Assembly (NCBI GenBank): GCA_016708265.1
Contig: JADJGA010000004.1
Location: 186,001-250,000, forward strand
Length of the DNA: 64,000 bases
Source of the DNA: Saprospiraceae bacterium
GTDB taxonomy: Bacteria; Bacteroidota; Bacteroidia; Chitinophagales; Saprospiraceae
Direction: 5' to 3'
This document shows, piece after piece, positions 28,140 through 39,056 of the stretch (within the stretch, counting starts at the first letter, position 1; each line of letters opens with the position of its first letter). The translations under genes were made by a program, and so were the position numbers. The notes under the pieces were generated by a model, which worked only from the letters and a program-made list of their open reading frames with translations, ran no database searches and had not been told where the DNA came from.

Positions 28140-28946
28140 ATGAAGAACGTCATTTCACATCAGGATAGCCTTCTATGGAAATTCTATAAACCAGGCTCAA
28201 ACACTATTTCCTATATCTACGGGACTATTCACCTCAGAGACAAAAGAGTATATTTCCTGATTGACAAAATAAAGGAAATACTAAATAATTGCGATATTTT
28301 TATAGCCGAATATGATCTTGAGGACAGTGGTCAGCCTGACATAATGCATGCCCTGCAATTGCCCGATAACAAACATCTAAAAAATTATATAAACTCCAAA
28401 AAGTATGATAAATTAAAAAATCAGCTCTTAAAAGCTTTCAATATAGACATTGAAAGGTTTGGATTTTTTAAACCAATGGCAATTGAAAATATGATCACAG
28501 ATTCAATGTTTGAAAGCGATTATAATTTCCCAATGGATTTCGAATTATGGAACTACGCTCAAGAGAACAGCAAAATAGTAACTGGTGCTGAGTCCACTGC
28601 AAGCCAGATAAACATAATGAAGAATCTTTCCATCAAAAAGCAAATCAATTCATTGCTTAAAATATCTCAAAACACATCAAAATACAGGAAAAAACTCAAT
28701 AAAATAGTGTATCTTTACGAAAATCAAAAACTAAGGCTTTTGTATAAAAATTCACTGAAATCACTTGGAAAACTAAAAAAAATACTGGTTTTTGACAGAA
28801 ATTTGAGGATCGCTGATTCATTTGTAAACCAAAGCGGAGATAAATCAGTCTTACTGGCAGTAGGAGCAGGACATTTGCCAGGCAAACATGGTGTGATCAG
28901 GATACTTAAGCAAAAGGGATTTATAGTGAAGCCAGTATTAATTTGA
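28140..28946 (+). CDS. TraB/GumN family protein
   Basis: A 268-aa protein of the TraB/GumN (Tiki-like) superfamily, proposed metalloproteases. The start ATG is at 28140; a TTG at 28137 is an alternative. The N-terminal GTIHLRD gives the GxxH motif. A glutamate follows in the IFIAEYDLED strand. The C-terminal AVGAGHLPGKHGVIRIL is the conserved GxxH/HLxGxxG segment. It lacks the signal peptide that many relatives have, so it may be cytoplasmic. It is translationally close to panB (5-bp gap). Function is unknown beyond the family. Confidence 0.85.
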   Translation: MKNVISHQDSLLWKFYKPGSNTISYIYGTIHLRDKRVYFLIDKIKEILNNCDIFIAEYDLEDSGQPDIMHALQLPDNKHLKNYINSKKYDKLKNQLLKAFNIDIERFGFFKPMAIENMITDSMFESDYNFPMDFELWNYAQENSKIVTGAESTASQINIMKNLSIKKQINSLLKISQNTSKYRKKLNKIVYLYENQKLRLLYKNSLKSLGKLKKILVFDRNLRIADSFVNQSGDKSVLLAVGAGHLPGKHGVIRILKQKGFIVKPVLI

Positions 28947-29069
28947 AATTGATTTTACTCGATATAAAAAATGGTATTATTATTGTAGCAAAATATGAAA
29001 TTATAAAAAGTTCTTTATTTGAAAACCAGATAAATATTGTATTAATTTAGAAACAGATATCTTTTTACG

Positions 29070-30026
29070 ATGAAAATAATTTACAATGACATTTTTTTGA
29101 AGCACGATACAGGACATCATCCTGAGAATAAGGAGCGTCTCAGAGCTTTTAAAAATCTTGAATCTTCAGATATCATTGATGGCAGGCCATATCTTGAATT
29201 AGTTCATAACGGGCAATACATTGCCGATGTAGAAATGAAATGCAAACTGGGAATAAGCCTTGACATGGACACTCTTTGCTCCGAACATTCATTTATTGCT
29301 GCCACTACTGCAGTGGGGGCTACAATTCAGGCATCACAAACAGGAGATTTTGCCCTTGTAAGGCCTCCAGGACATCATTCTTATCCTGGCAAAGGAACAG
29401 GTTTCTGTATCTTTAATAATATAGCAATAGCAGTACAGAATCTCGTCAATCAGGGAAAACGAGTATTGATAATAGATTTTGACGGGCATTTTGGAGATGG
29501 TACATCAAGCATATTTTATGATACTGATAAAGTTTTGTTTCTATCAATGCATCAGTTTCCTGCATTTCCCGGTACCGGACATCCATCAGCAATAGGAAAA
29601 GGAGCCGGTGAGGGATTCAATATAAATATACCTGTTCCTCCAGGTTCCGGAGACGATCTTTTTATAGATGCAATCCAAACTTTCCTTCCTGTTGCAAAAC
29701 AGTTTAAGCCGGATGTAGTGGCTGTGTCAGCAGGTTTCGACTCTCACAAATCTGATATGTTGCTTGATTTAAGAGTATCAGTTGACAGTTATTACAGGAT
29801 AGGCCAGATCATTTCTCAAAACTTTTCAAATGTTTTTGCTGTACTTGAAGGTGGCTATGTACCTGAAGTTCTTGTAAAAGGTGTTGAGAATTTCATTGCA
29901 GGAATAAATAAAGAGCCTAAAATACATTCAGAAAAAATTGGTGACACCGATATAAAGATAATGGATACATATGAGCACTATAGCAATTCCCTTATTTTAA
30001 AACTTCGCAATTATTGGAATATTTAA
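29070..30026 (+). CDS. Histone-deacetylase-superfamily amidohydrolase
   Basis: A 318-aa zinc-dependent deacetylase of the HDAC/acetylpolyamine amidohydrolase family. The fold begins with HDTGHHPENKERL. The catalytic block is RPPGHHSYPGKGTGFCIFNN (His-His dyad). Zinc ligands are in DFDGHFGDGT and SAGFDSHKSD, and the C-terminal EGGYVPE motif is present. Bacterial members act on acetylated polyamines, acetoin-related substrates or acetyl-lysine. Which applies here cannot be decided. It is followed 9 bp later by the truncated pyrophosphatase gene. Confidence 0.92.
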   Translation: MKIIYNDIFLKHDTGHHPENKERLRAFKNLESSDIIDGRPYLELVHNGQYIADVEMKCKLGISLDMDTLCSEHSFIAATTAVGATIQASQTGDFALVRPPGHHSYPGKGTGFCIFNNIAIAVQNLVNQGKRVLIIDFDGHFGDGTSSIFYDTDKVLFLSMHQFPAFPGTGHPSAIGKGAGEGFNINIPVPPGSGDDLFIDAIQTFLPVAKQFKPDVVAVSAGFDSHKSDMLLDLRVSVDSYYRIGQIISQNFSNVFAVLEGGYVPEVLVKGVENFIAGINKEPKIHSEKIGDTDIKIMDTYEHYSNSLILKLRNYWNI

Positions 30027-30035
30027 AAAAATAAA

Positions 30036-30419
30036 ATGAAAAAATCAATTGATCCGATTGGAAAATTGTTAGGTCTCAGGTATAAATCACATCCATGGCA
30101 TGGAGTTGAGATAGGTAAAAATGCTCCCGAGGTTATAACTGTTTTTATAGAAATGGTTCCGACTGATACAGTAAAATATGAAGTTAATAAAGAGACAGGT
30201 TATCTGACTATAGACCGTCCACAGAAGTTCAGCAGTATTTTACCAGCCTTATACGGATTCATACCAAAAACATATTGCGGACAGGAAGTAGCTGATATCA
30301 GCAATTACGCTATGAACAGAAATGAAATAGTTGGTGATGGTGATCCTCTAGCACATTCAGTGATACAGCATGCTGTGAATGATTACAGACAATTTATAAA
30401 TGAATTATTGTTTGATTAG
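30036..30419 (+). pseudogene. Family I inorganic pyrophosphatase with internal deletion
   Basis: The first 105 residues match soluble family I pyrophosphatase: HPWHGVEIGKNAPEV, PTDTVKYEVNKETGYL, DRPQKFSS, ALYGFIPKTYCG and GDGDPL. Right after GDGDPL, where the family continues with D-I-C-V and three metal-binding Asp residues, the sequence jumps to AHSVIQHAVNDYRQF, which resembles the very C-terminal helix (EVIRxSxxDY). Around 100 residues, with the third Asp of DGDPLD and the later metal ligands, are missing while the frame is kept. Total length is 127 aa against about 220 expected. It should not be catalytically active as it stands. This is either a true in-frame deletion or an assembly collapse. 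Confidence 0.75.
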
Positions 30420-30537
30420 AAATTCAGGTACATAGCTTTTGTGCAACTTTGTGACTTGGTGTCTTCGTGGCAAAAATACAACTTTTTATAGTGGGGTAAT
30501 TTTGAATCAGTAAGTTTTGGTGTTTCAGGAAAAGGGA

Positions 30538-32835
30538 TTATTTTATAAAAAACAATTTAAGAGCCACAGAATCGATATTATCGAGACTTTCCGTTGCTGT
30601 AGAAAATACTAAATATACTCCCGACCCTACCCTGTTGCCACGAAAATCTTTGCCATCCCATGTAGCCTGACCACCTTGAGCATTAGTTTCATACATCAGA
30701 TTACCTTCTATATCAGTGATTTTTACATTAGCATCTCTAGCCAGACCTCTAAATGCTACTAAACCATCATAGTCATGAGGTACAGGATTCGGGTAAGCAT
30801 AAGCCTTAGCACTATTTTTTGATGTTCCGGCTATAGTTTCAGTTTTATAACTCAGCATTCCTTTAAGTGTTCCTATTATCATTTCTCCTGACTCACCGTT
30901 AAATGCAAGGGCAGTTATATTATTATCAAACAACGGGCTGTTTTCTGTGGTAAAACGTTTTATCTCTTCATCTCCTTCAGGATTCAGCACGTACAATCCA
31001 CTTGTTGTTCCAATCCACTTTCTGTTAGCACCATCAAATTCGATACAATTAATATTTACTTCATTAAGAACATAATCAGCAATTCCTTCAAGAACAGTTT
31101 TTTTCTTTGTACCACTGCAATCACCGGAGATCACTTCACTGCTGCATTCAAAAACCAAAGGACCTTTGTCAGTGCCTATCCATACATTACCATCCAGATC
31201 AGTATTGATGAAATTGATATTATTAGAGGGAAGATTGGTATTCTGGTTATTAAGTGTAATAAATTTATCATCAGTAGGATCTTCTATCGTACCGTTATTG
31301 TCAAATACTATAATACCCTTGCTTATTACCTTAATCCATATTTGTCCGTCATTATCTATATCCAATTCTGCAAGAATGGTACTGCCGTCCTGCATTTTAA
31401 AACTATACCATTTTCCATCTGCGGTTTTAACTACCAAAGGTCTTTCAGCACCAAACAATGTCATCCACAGATTGCCTCTGTCATCGAACTGCATATCGGT
31501 TATTCTCACCCTGCCAGGAGAATCACCCTGTGTTTCACCTAGCTTGGAATTTGTATGATTATAAAAAATGAATGAATTATTTTCTGTATTCATTTCAATC
31601 AAACCATTACCATAAGCAGATATGTATACTGTTTTCAAATCCTTTGCAGACAGGATATTTAAAAAATTCTCAAGGTTATTGTTCTTAATAAAATCAGTAT
31701 TGTTCCTATTGTAATTTTTCCAGACACCTTCATTTGAAATATAATATCCGTTATGGTTGGATGCATAACCATAATTGATCTTGTTGGACCCGCCGGAAGC
31801 TACAAAAATGTTTTCGCCACTGGATACAATATCACTGCAATCCGGAGAATAGGGAGAATTGATGCTTATTTTATTGCATTCCTGATCTATACCTTGAGCC
31901 CAACTTATATTTCGGTCATTATCTGCAAACCACATTTTCCCCTGACTATCACGTATAGCATCTCGTATGTTGAAAGCACAACCTGATAATTCATATTCAT
32001 AATCCTTTAGATTTGTGATAAACACCCGGCTAAGATAACGTGAATCATCAAAAGCTCCAATCATTATAAGATCTTCAGATGTATTTATGAACCTTACTTC
32101 AAACCGGTCATCCTGAACAGAATAAACTTTTTCGGGTAAATTATTGATAATCTTATAAATATCCCTTCCTGAATAAAAAACAGGAATACCCTTATGATCA
32201 GCAAATTCATCACAACTGACAGAACTTAGCTTAATCCATTGAAGAAAATCATTTGGGTTTCCGTTAGAATTCAAATCAAAGCTATATATTCCATTGTCAG
32301 ATCCCAGATACAATTTTTTTTCACTACTTATAATAGTATTCACCGGAAAATCTGTAAAGCAGGTAAATCCAAATTCATGTTCTTTAAGATTGAATTGAAT
32401 AACACCAAAATCTGAGGCAAAATATGCATAAGTTTGATCTGCTACAAATATGTCATTCAGGAATTTATTGCCCGGAATATTTCCGTTATCCCTGATATCA
32501 GAGATCCTCACTGTCTCATCATCTTTCAAAATATCAATATTGCCGTTTTTATACGCTATTATCAGCTGATCATTATATTTGTCATATTCATGATACACAA
32601 CTTCAAGATCATTCAGATCATTTGTTTTATCGTATAGTGTTATAGATAAATCTTCCTTGTCGACAGAATAAATTGTCAGTTCCGAAGAGCAGAAAATCTT
32701 GTTCTTTGTTTCTGTGAGTTTAAAGCTTTTATTGAAAGGCAGATATGATTTCCATTCTCCAAATAAAGTTTGGCTTTGGGAAAATGAAACTGAAACTAAA
32801 CAAATAAATATTACTGAAAGAAAGAATCGCACCAT
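30538..32835 (-). CDS. porZ: PorZ-like T9SS component (beta-propeller protein with sorting domain)
   Basis: A 765-aa secreted protein with a signal peptide (residues 1-19, ending SFSQS). Two large beta-propeller domains follow, made of blades such as IWIKVISKGIIVFDNNG, NVWIGTDKGPLVF and RKWIGTTSGLYVL. The N-terminal FGEWKSYLPFN and the C-terminal domain (YPNPVPHDYDG, VKITDIEGNLMYET, GGQATWDGKDFRG, GSGVYLV) correspond to PorZ, a surface component of the attachment complex that processes T9SS cargo. PorZ is usually around 770 aa, in agreement. The terminal FFIK is sorting-signal-like. It probably serves cargo such as the two giant proteins in this window. Confidence 0.85.
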   Translation of the reverse strand: MVRFFLSVIFICLVSVSFSQSQTLFGEWKSYLPFNKSFKLTETKNKIFCSSELTIYSVDKEDLSITLYDKTNDLNDLEVVYHEYDKYNDQLIIAYKNGNIDILKDDETVRISDIRDNGNIPGNKFLNDIFVADQTYAYFASDFGVIQFNLKEHEFGFTCFTDFPVNTIISSEKKLYLGSDNGIYSFDLNSNGNPNDFLQWIKLSSVSCDEFADHKGIPVFYSGRDIYKIINNLPEKVYSVQDDRFEVRFINTSEDLIMIGAFDDSRYLSRVFITNLKDYEYELSGCAFNIRDAIRDSQGKMWFADNDRNISWAQGIDQECNKISINSPYSPDCSDIVSSGENIFVASGGSNKINYGYASNHNGYYISNEGVWKNYNRNNTDFIKNNNLENFLNILSAKDLKTVYISAYGNGLIEMNTENNSFIFYNHTNSKLGETQGDSPGRVRITDMQFDDRGNLWMTLFGAERPLVVKTADGKWYSFKMQDGSTILAELDIDNDGQIWIKVISKGIIVFDNNGTIEDPTDDKFITLNNQNTNLPSNNINFINTDLDGNVWIGTDKGPLVFECSSEVISGDCSGTKKKTVLEGIADYVLNEVNINCIEFDGANRKWIGTTSGLYVLNPEGDEEIKRFTTENSPLFDNNITALAFNGESGEMIIGTLKGMLSYKTETIAGTSKNSAKAYAYPNPVPHDYDGLVAFRGLARDANVKITDIEGNLMYETNAQGGQATWDGKDFRGNRVGSGVYLVFSTATESLDNIDSVALKLFFIK

Positions 32836-32919
32836 AAAGCTCAGATATTTTGAAACTTAACTTGATTTTAGCTTACATATTGTATATTGAAAGGACATTC
32901 AACCAGAAGCAACTGATTT

Positions 32920-33123
32920 TTATCCTCCGGCTAGTAAATGAAGCATCACAACGACATCACCATCTCTGACGAAAGTATTATGGTATTCTTCCGGTTCAAT
33001 GATTAAATTATTATGCTTTATTATGATCTTTGAAAACGTAAAATTCTTTAATTGCTTTAGTTCAGCAATGCTGATACTATCCCTGTCTAATATTTCAGGT
33101 TTATTGTTGACTGTTATGTGCAT
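32920..33123 (-). CDS. thiS: ThiS/MoaD-family sulfur carrier protein
   Basis: A 67-aa ubiquitin-like sulfur carrier. It begins MHITVNNKPE, contains the core strand IIIKHNNLII and ends DVVVMLHLLAGG, with the C-terminal Gly-Gly that is adenylated and thiocarboxylated. In thiamine synthesis ThiS donates sulfur to the thiazole. No thiG, thiH or thiE lies nearby. The likely partner ThiF is 4.5 kb upstream on the same strand, separated by two broken surface-protein genes. An aldehyde ferredoxin oxidoreductase and a MOSC-MogA gene are close to ThiF, so a molybdo/tungstopterin role is an alternative. Confidence 0.85.
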   Translation of the reverse strand: MHITVNNKPEILDRDSISIAELKQLKNFTFSKIIIKHNNLIIEPEEYHNTFVRDGDVVVMLHLLAGG

Positions 33124-33189
33124 AAGCTCCGATTAAAATTAAAATATTTTATGGCAAAGATCAGAAAAAAAAAGAATAAGGAAAGAAAT

Positions 33190-33590
33190 TTAATGGTTAA
33201 TTGTTAATGGTATTATGGTTTGATGGTATTATGATTCGAAGGTATTATGATTCGAAGGTATTATGGTTTGATGGTATTTTGGTTTTATGGTATTATGGTT
33301 TGAAGGTATTATGGTATTTTGGTATTTTGGTTTTATGGTTTGATGGTTTTATAGTTCAAAGATATATGGTATTTGGTAAAAAATATTCACAAACTCAATC
33401 ATTCAATAACTAAATAACTCATTCATTCAATAACTCATTCATTCAATAACTCATTCATTCAATAACTCATTCATTCAATAACTCAATCATTCAATAACTC
33501 ATTCATTCAATAACTCATTCATTCATTCAATAATTCAATAACTCAATAATTCAAAATCGTAAATCGTACTTCGTACTTCGTAAATTTTTC
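33190..33590. repeat. Low-complexity repeat region (left boundary of rearranged block)
   Basis: There are three kinds of repeat and no gene. From 33200 to 33375 a degenerate repeat of 'tattatggtttgatgg'-like words occurs. From about 33405 to 33545 there is a tandem array of 'aataactcattcattc' units. From 33536 to 33588 lies a segment ending 'cgtaaatcgtacttcgta'. This last segment recurs almost identically at 37590-37645. The final coding bases of the broken surface-protein gene lie inside it. Confidence 0.8.
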
Positions 33591-36063
33591 TCCCCATCGG
33601 TTGAATATCTCAGTTGATAGTATTTTTACTCTTGGTTCAGCATTGCCCTGATCTGCCATGTAAATAAGGAAGGTCCTGTTCAATTCCTCATTCTGATCAT
33701 CAGGGATGAATGCTTCGGGGATCAGGTATGCTGTGGAATCATCTATTTCAAATGAAAATTCATAGCTACATCCTGTATTGTCGCTGACAGTGAGCACATA
33801 ATTGCCTTTTTCAGCCGATACCAGGTCTTCCTGTGTACTGCCTGTATTCCAGAGATAATGATATGGGGGATTATTACCCTCAGTGCTTATGTCTATTCCT
33901 CCGCTTTTGCAGCCAAGGTCACTCAGGACATTATTGGTGACTTCGAGTTCGCTTTTTGCCACAGCGATATTCACGATACTGTCGCAGTGATAGATGTTCT
34001 TGAGGATGATATGGTATTCCCCGGCTGCTTCGATGTGTTGATCACCTATTTTTATGCTTTGCCCGGTACACAACACAGTATCTATTGTTTTGCTGTTTTT
34101 CATCGCAATTTTGAGATTCAGTTCTACCAGGCTGTCGCATCCCGATGAGGATACTAGTGTGAAGTTGTATTGTCCTGACTGGTTCAATACATTACCTGCA
34201 ATGCTTATGCTTTCTCCCCACAGATGAGAGTATCGATATTCGTCTTTTTACTGGCAGTTCTTTCACAATATAACTTACGATAGAATCGCAGCCAAACCGG
34301 TTTTTCAGATCAAAACCATATGTGCCTGACTTGCTGATCACCTTGTCTCTGATGGTAAGAGTATGACCCTCGCAGAAACTCGTGTCGATATTCATTTTAT
34401 CAGGTTCGATCCGGGATACATTGTAGATGACTATGCTGTCGCAACCATTTATATTTTTCAATATAAAGCTGTAGTGCCTTCTGAAACAATATTTTGACCC
34501 TGAAGGTATATTGATGACCCACTACAGAAGAATGTATCAACCATAGGATACTCACGGTCTATTACCCTGAGGGTTAGATCGATTGTGCTGTCGCAACCGG
34601 CTGAGCTTGTCAGTGAGACGATGAAATGCCCGCTCTGATCGAAACCTGATCTCCGATCTGTACCGACTGCCCTTCGCAGAGTATGGTATCGAGCTTCTCC
34701 TTATAGACCGGCAGCACACTCAGATTCAGCACCACCACACTGTCCACGCCATAAGATGCAATGAGTGTATCCCTATATGTGCCGCTTTCGTAGTATGTGG
34801 TATCTCCGAAAGCATATCCCTCACTTTTGCAAACCGATGCTATGACTGTATCCCGGGCTGGTATCTGGAAAATATATGCGGCACCGGAAATTGTGTGATA
34901 TGTATTATCTGTATCAGCACCTGCAATGAATGTTTCTCCATCCTGATCGACACTTATACCAAATCTTTCATATTTTGTATCACCAACCGGCGGCTGAATG
35001 GTGTATTCCAACTGCCAATGACCATCTATGAAAGTATAGAAATAAACTTTCCCTCTGAAAGAATTATCCTGAGTTTCAGAGTGGCCAATAAGCAGGATAT
35101 TATTTTTAAAACTTATGGAATTACCATACAGCCCGGCAGTTTTGTTAGTTGGTTCAGTTATTGTCTGATACAATTCATATTTATCACCATGCAACTCATA
35201 AATATAAACTTTTCCTCTAATATCTTTTGAAAGGATTGCTCCAATAACTAAAAATCTTTCATCTTCTGATATGGCAGTGCCAATTCCAAACCTGCTATTG
35301 TATTGTGCATGAGGGTTATGATGGGTAATTTTTGAAAAAAAACCATTTTCTCCAGAACGTTTATAAATGTTGACACTCCCATCATCAAGGCCATATTCGC
35401 TGTCCCTGTCAAATCCAATAATTGAAAAATTCTCTGAGATATTGATCCTGCTTGTGTTGGGATGAGGCAATAATACACTATGTTTAAATTTAATACTATC
35501 TATAAGGGTCAATTTATTGTCCAGATACTTATAAAAGAGATCAATAATATAGGTTTGGGGCATTCCAAATTCTTTTTCAATTTTGATTTTCTGATCACCA
35601 ACCATTCACCGTTATATCCAAAGCTCTCTATTTGTTCTGAAGGCATTGATGAAACTGAATCTTTTGTTTGCTTTTCAATATCATTTATCATCAGTTTGTT
35701 AGTTAAGTAATCATCATTATCAATATGATATATTAATTCATTATAGAAAAATAGCTTTCCTTTATTCAAGTATGATCCTAAATTTCCCCAAACGTAAAGA
35801 CCATGGAACTGATCAGTTGGATTAATTCTATTACTAAAGTTCCATTTATTATTAATTTTACGGAGGATTTCTATAGTATATTGATATGTTTGCCAATGAT
35901 CATCATTTCTAATTATAGCTGCATAATTACCTGAAATATTAACCGTATTACCGTAATTCCATGATTTATTTGGGTCATTAGCTAAAATCTTCTGCATCTG
36001 AGCCGGTAAGTCAGATATACTGATAGACATTAATATGATGGCTAAAACAATTTGTCTATACAC
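33543..36063 (-). pseudogene. Frameshifted T9SS type B surface protein with FG-GAP-like N-terminus and repeated CxGQS modules
   Basis: From 36063 the frame opens with a signal peptide (MYRQIVLAIILMSISISDLPAQ). An FG-GAP-like beta-propeller follows, with blades such as FGIGTAISEDERFLVIGA and FGISVDQDGETFIAGAD. Then come four or more modules of about 70 residues, each with an opening C-x-G-(Q/H)-(S/T), a GxYxxxL strand and a closing GCDSIV. The end is a type B sorting domain start (PEAFIPDDQNEELNR, IFNRWGEKF) that runs into repeat DNA before completion. The frame breaks near 35560, 34650, 34480, 34250 and 34220, and each break is explained by one missing base. It is either a decayed gene or a poorly assembled one. 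Confidence 0.7.
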
Positions 36064-36138
36064 AATTTTGGATTTGACATGAAGGAAAAGGAGTTAAAAT
36101 TAGAAGAATCTCAATTTTAACCCCATTTTGAAATAAAC

Positions 36139-37372
<1,234 letters not shown>

Positions 37373-37560
37373 AATATAAAAATTTAGTGAATTAACAAAT
37401 CGAAATATCAATGCAAATAAAAGGAAATATTACCTGAATTCCAAATTATTTACCATATATTTGCCAAATGACAGAAATTCTAATATACATCTAGTGGAAT
37501 GGTAATAAGGTAGCAGGGTTGAATTGTTAATTTTTTTTTACTTTCTGCAAAGCTATTGGA

Positions 37561-37650
37561 TTAATTATTCAGTAACTTGATAATTCAATAACTCAATAAT
37601 TCAGTAACTCAATAATTCAAAATCGTAAATCGTACTTCGTAAATCTTAAA
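37561..37650. repeat. Right-hand copy of the direct repeat flanking the broken surface-protein block
   Basis: This segment repeats the sequence at 33536-33588. Both contain 'actcaataattcaaaatcg' followed by 'taaatcgtacttcgtaaat', and the left copy has one extra 'acttcgt' unit. It is preceded by more 'aataattca' words. The two copies flank the two broken surface-protein genes and separate thiS from thiF. No gene lies in 37373-37660. Confidence 0.75.
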
Positions 37651-37660
37651 TCATCATCTC

Positions 37661-38239
37661 CTATCCAAGCAGTATTTCCAAAACTACATTTGCCTGCATA
37701 TTAGCGACTATGCCGACTCTGGGAGCCAAAGGTGGACAGTTTTCGGATATCTCAATTAATTCATCTCCGCAAATGATCAGTTTTTCATATCTTTTCTCTT
37801 GAATCAGTTTATTCTTACCCCACCCTGCCATGCCTATACCCATCACAAGGTATTTTTCAGGAAACAACACTGAAACTGATCTTAGTATCATTTCTTTCAT
37901 TTCAGGCTTGTCAAATGCTTCCACGATAACATCGCAATCACTGAATAATACCGGAATATTGGATTGATCCAGGTAAACATTGTGAGCTTCAACTTCGACC
38001 TCAGGATTGACCCTCCTGATATTTTCCTTCAAGGCATCTGCTTTAAGCATACCTATCTGATCATAGAAAAAATATTGTCTGTTTAGATTTGATTTTTCAA
38101 TTACATCAAAATCTGCAATTACAAGTTTTCCTATCCCTACCCTGGCAAGAGCAACGGCACAGTTGGAACCCAGTCCACCACAGCCTGCAATACCTACGGT
38201 TTTTTCTTTCAATATGGTTTTGATAATGTCAAAATTCAT
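37661..38239 (-). CDS. thiF: ThiF-family adenylyltransferase (short form)
   Basis: A 192-aa E1-like enzyme that adenylates the C-terminal glycine of a ThiS/MoaD-type carrier. The nucleotide-binding GIAGCGGLGSNCAVALARVG, the acidic DFDVIEKSNLNRQYF block (Arg/Asn/Gln site) and the VEAFDKPEMK region are conserved. The length fits the short ThiF type that pairs with ThiS rather than the long MoeB with rhodanese. No CxxC zinc pairs are seen. It is probably the partner of the ThiS-like protein at 32920-33123, though a block of repeats and broken genes lies between. Confidence 0.88.
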   Translation of the reverse strand: MNFDIIKTILKEKTVGIAGCGGLGSNCAVALARVGIGKLVIADFDVIEKSNLNRQYFFYDQIGMLKADALKENIRRVNPEVEVEAHNVYLDQSNIPVLFSDCDVIVEAFDKPEMKEMILRSVSVLFPEKYLVMGIGMAGWGKNKLIQEKRYEKLIICGDELIEISENCPPLAPRVGIVANMQANVVLEILLG

Positions 38240-38320
38240 GACAATAAAAAATATCTAATCTATAATATTTAATGTGATCATTAAAAATAGATTGTTTGTA
38301 CTCCAGATCAAGTAATATCT

Positions 38321-38671
38321 TTATTTTTCGAGTTCTATTATCTGCTCTATCTGGATTTTATTCTCAGGCAAATATTTTGATGCAATATCCCAAATTATAT
38401 CATAATCAATTCCAAAATACTCATGAGATACTCTATTTCTTAGATAATACATCTCTTTCCATGGAACATACGAATATTTTTCCTTAATTTTTTCCGGCAG
38501 TTTTTTTGAAGCCTCCCCAATAATCTCAAAATTTCTAATCACTGCGTCCACTGTTTTGAAATCCCTTTTAAAATGAATAAAATCATAATCTTCAATATAT
38601 TCTCCAATCCTGGTCATTGCAATTAGGATGTCATGAAGATACATTTTAAAATCACGGTCTTCTTTCCTCAA
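38321..38671 (-). CDS. hepT: HepT-like HEPN toxin
   Basis: A 116-aa HEPN-domain protein (DUF86). The RNase motif R-x4-H is seen as RNRVSHEYF near residue 80, after helices containing FKTVDAVIRNFEIIGEASKKLP. HepT proteins are RNases or toxins inactivated by AMPylation by the cognate MntA nucleotidyltransferase. The start appears to be TTG at 38671, directly at the mntA stop, indicating translational coupling. The order mntA then hepT on the minus strand is the classical one. Confidence 0.88.
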   Translation of the reverse strand: MRKEDRDFKMYLHDILIAMTRIGEYIEDYDFIHFKRDFKTVDAVIRNFEIIGEASKKLPEKIKEKYSYVPWKEMYYLRNRVSHEYFGIDYDIIWDIASKYLPENKIQIEQIIELEK

Positions 38672-38672
38672 T

Positions 38673-38962
38673 TTAAATGTATTTTACCTGATTTAAAATC
38701 TTTTCCTTAATTTCTTCTTTTAATGCATTTTTTGTCACCAGATCAATCTTGCGCTCAAACAGACTCTCCAGGAATATTTCCAATGAAAAACTTTCCATCC
38801 AATAGGCTTTTCAAATTCGACAAGTAAATCTATGTCACTTTCATTGGTGTATGAATTATCTGTGAAAGAGCCAAAAAGACCTATCCGACTGACCGAATAC
38901 TCTTGATACAGAATTGGTTTTAAGTCTCTTAGTTTATTTAATATTTCATTCTTTGTAATCAT
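38673..38962 (-). pseudogene. mntA: MntA-like nucleotidyltransferase antitoxin, one frameshift
   Basis: A minimal nucleotidyltransferase with the active-site motif GLFGSFTDNSYTNESDIDLLV (GSx10DxD). It AMPylates HepT to neutralise it. The start is probably ATG at 38962 (MITKNEILNKL); an earlier ATG at 38980 is possible. After FEKPIGWKV the frame shifts at a run of five T (near 38790). One more T restores FSLEIFLESLFERKIDLV and the final Lys-Tyr-Ile-stop at 38673, just before hepT. A true loss would leave an unneutralised toxin, so an assembly error is likely. Confidence 0.8.
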
Positions 38963-39056
38963 AAATACAAAAATAAACATTTTTGATCAGGATACAAAAT
39001 CAATGATCCAATTTATAGCTTTGATAAGAATTAATAATTTACTTAAAAGAATATTC

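Noticed and set aside
33201..33413. A 70-codon plus-strand ORF rich in Leu, Tyr and Trp
   Set aside because: It is the translation of a simple degenerate repeat (tattatggtttgatgg words), with no family resemblance.
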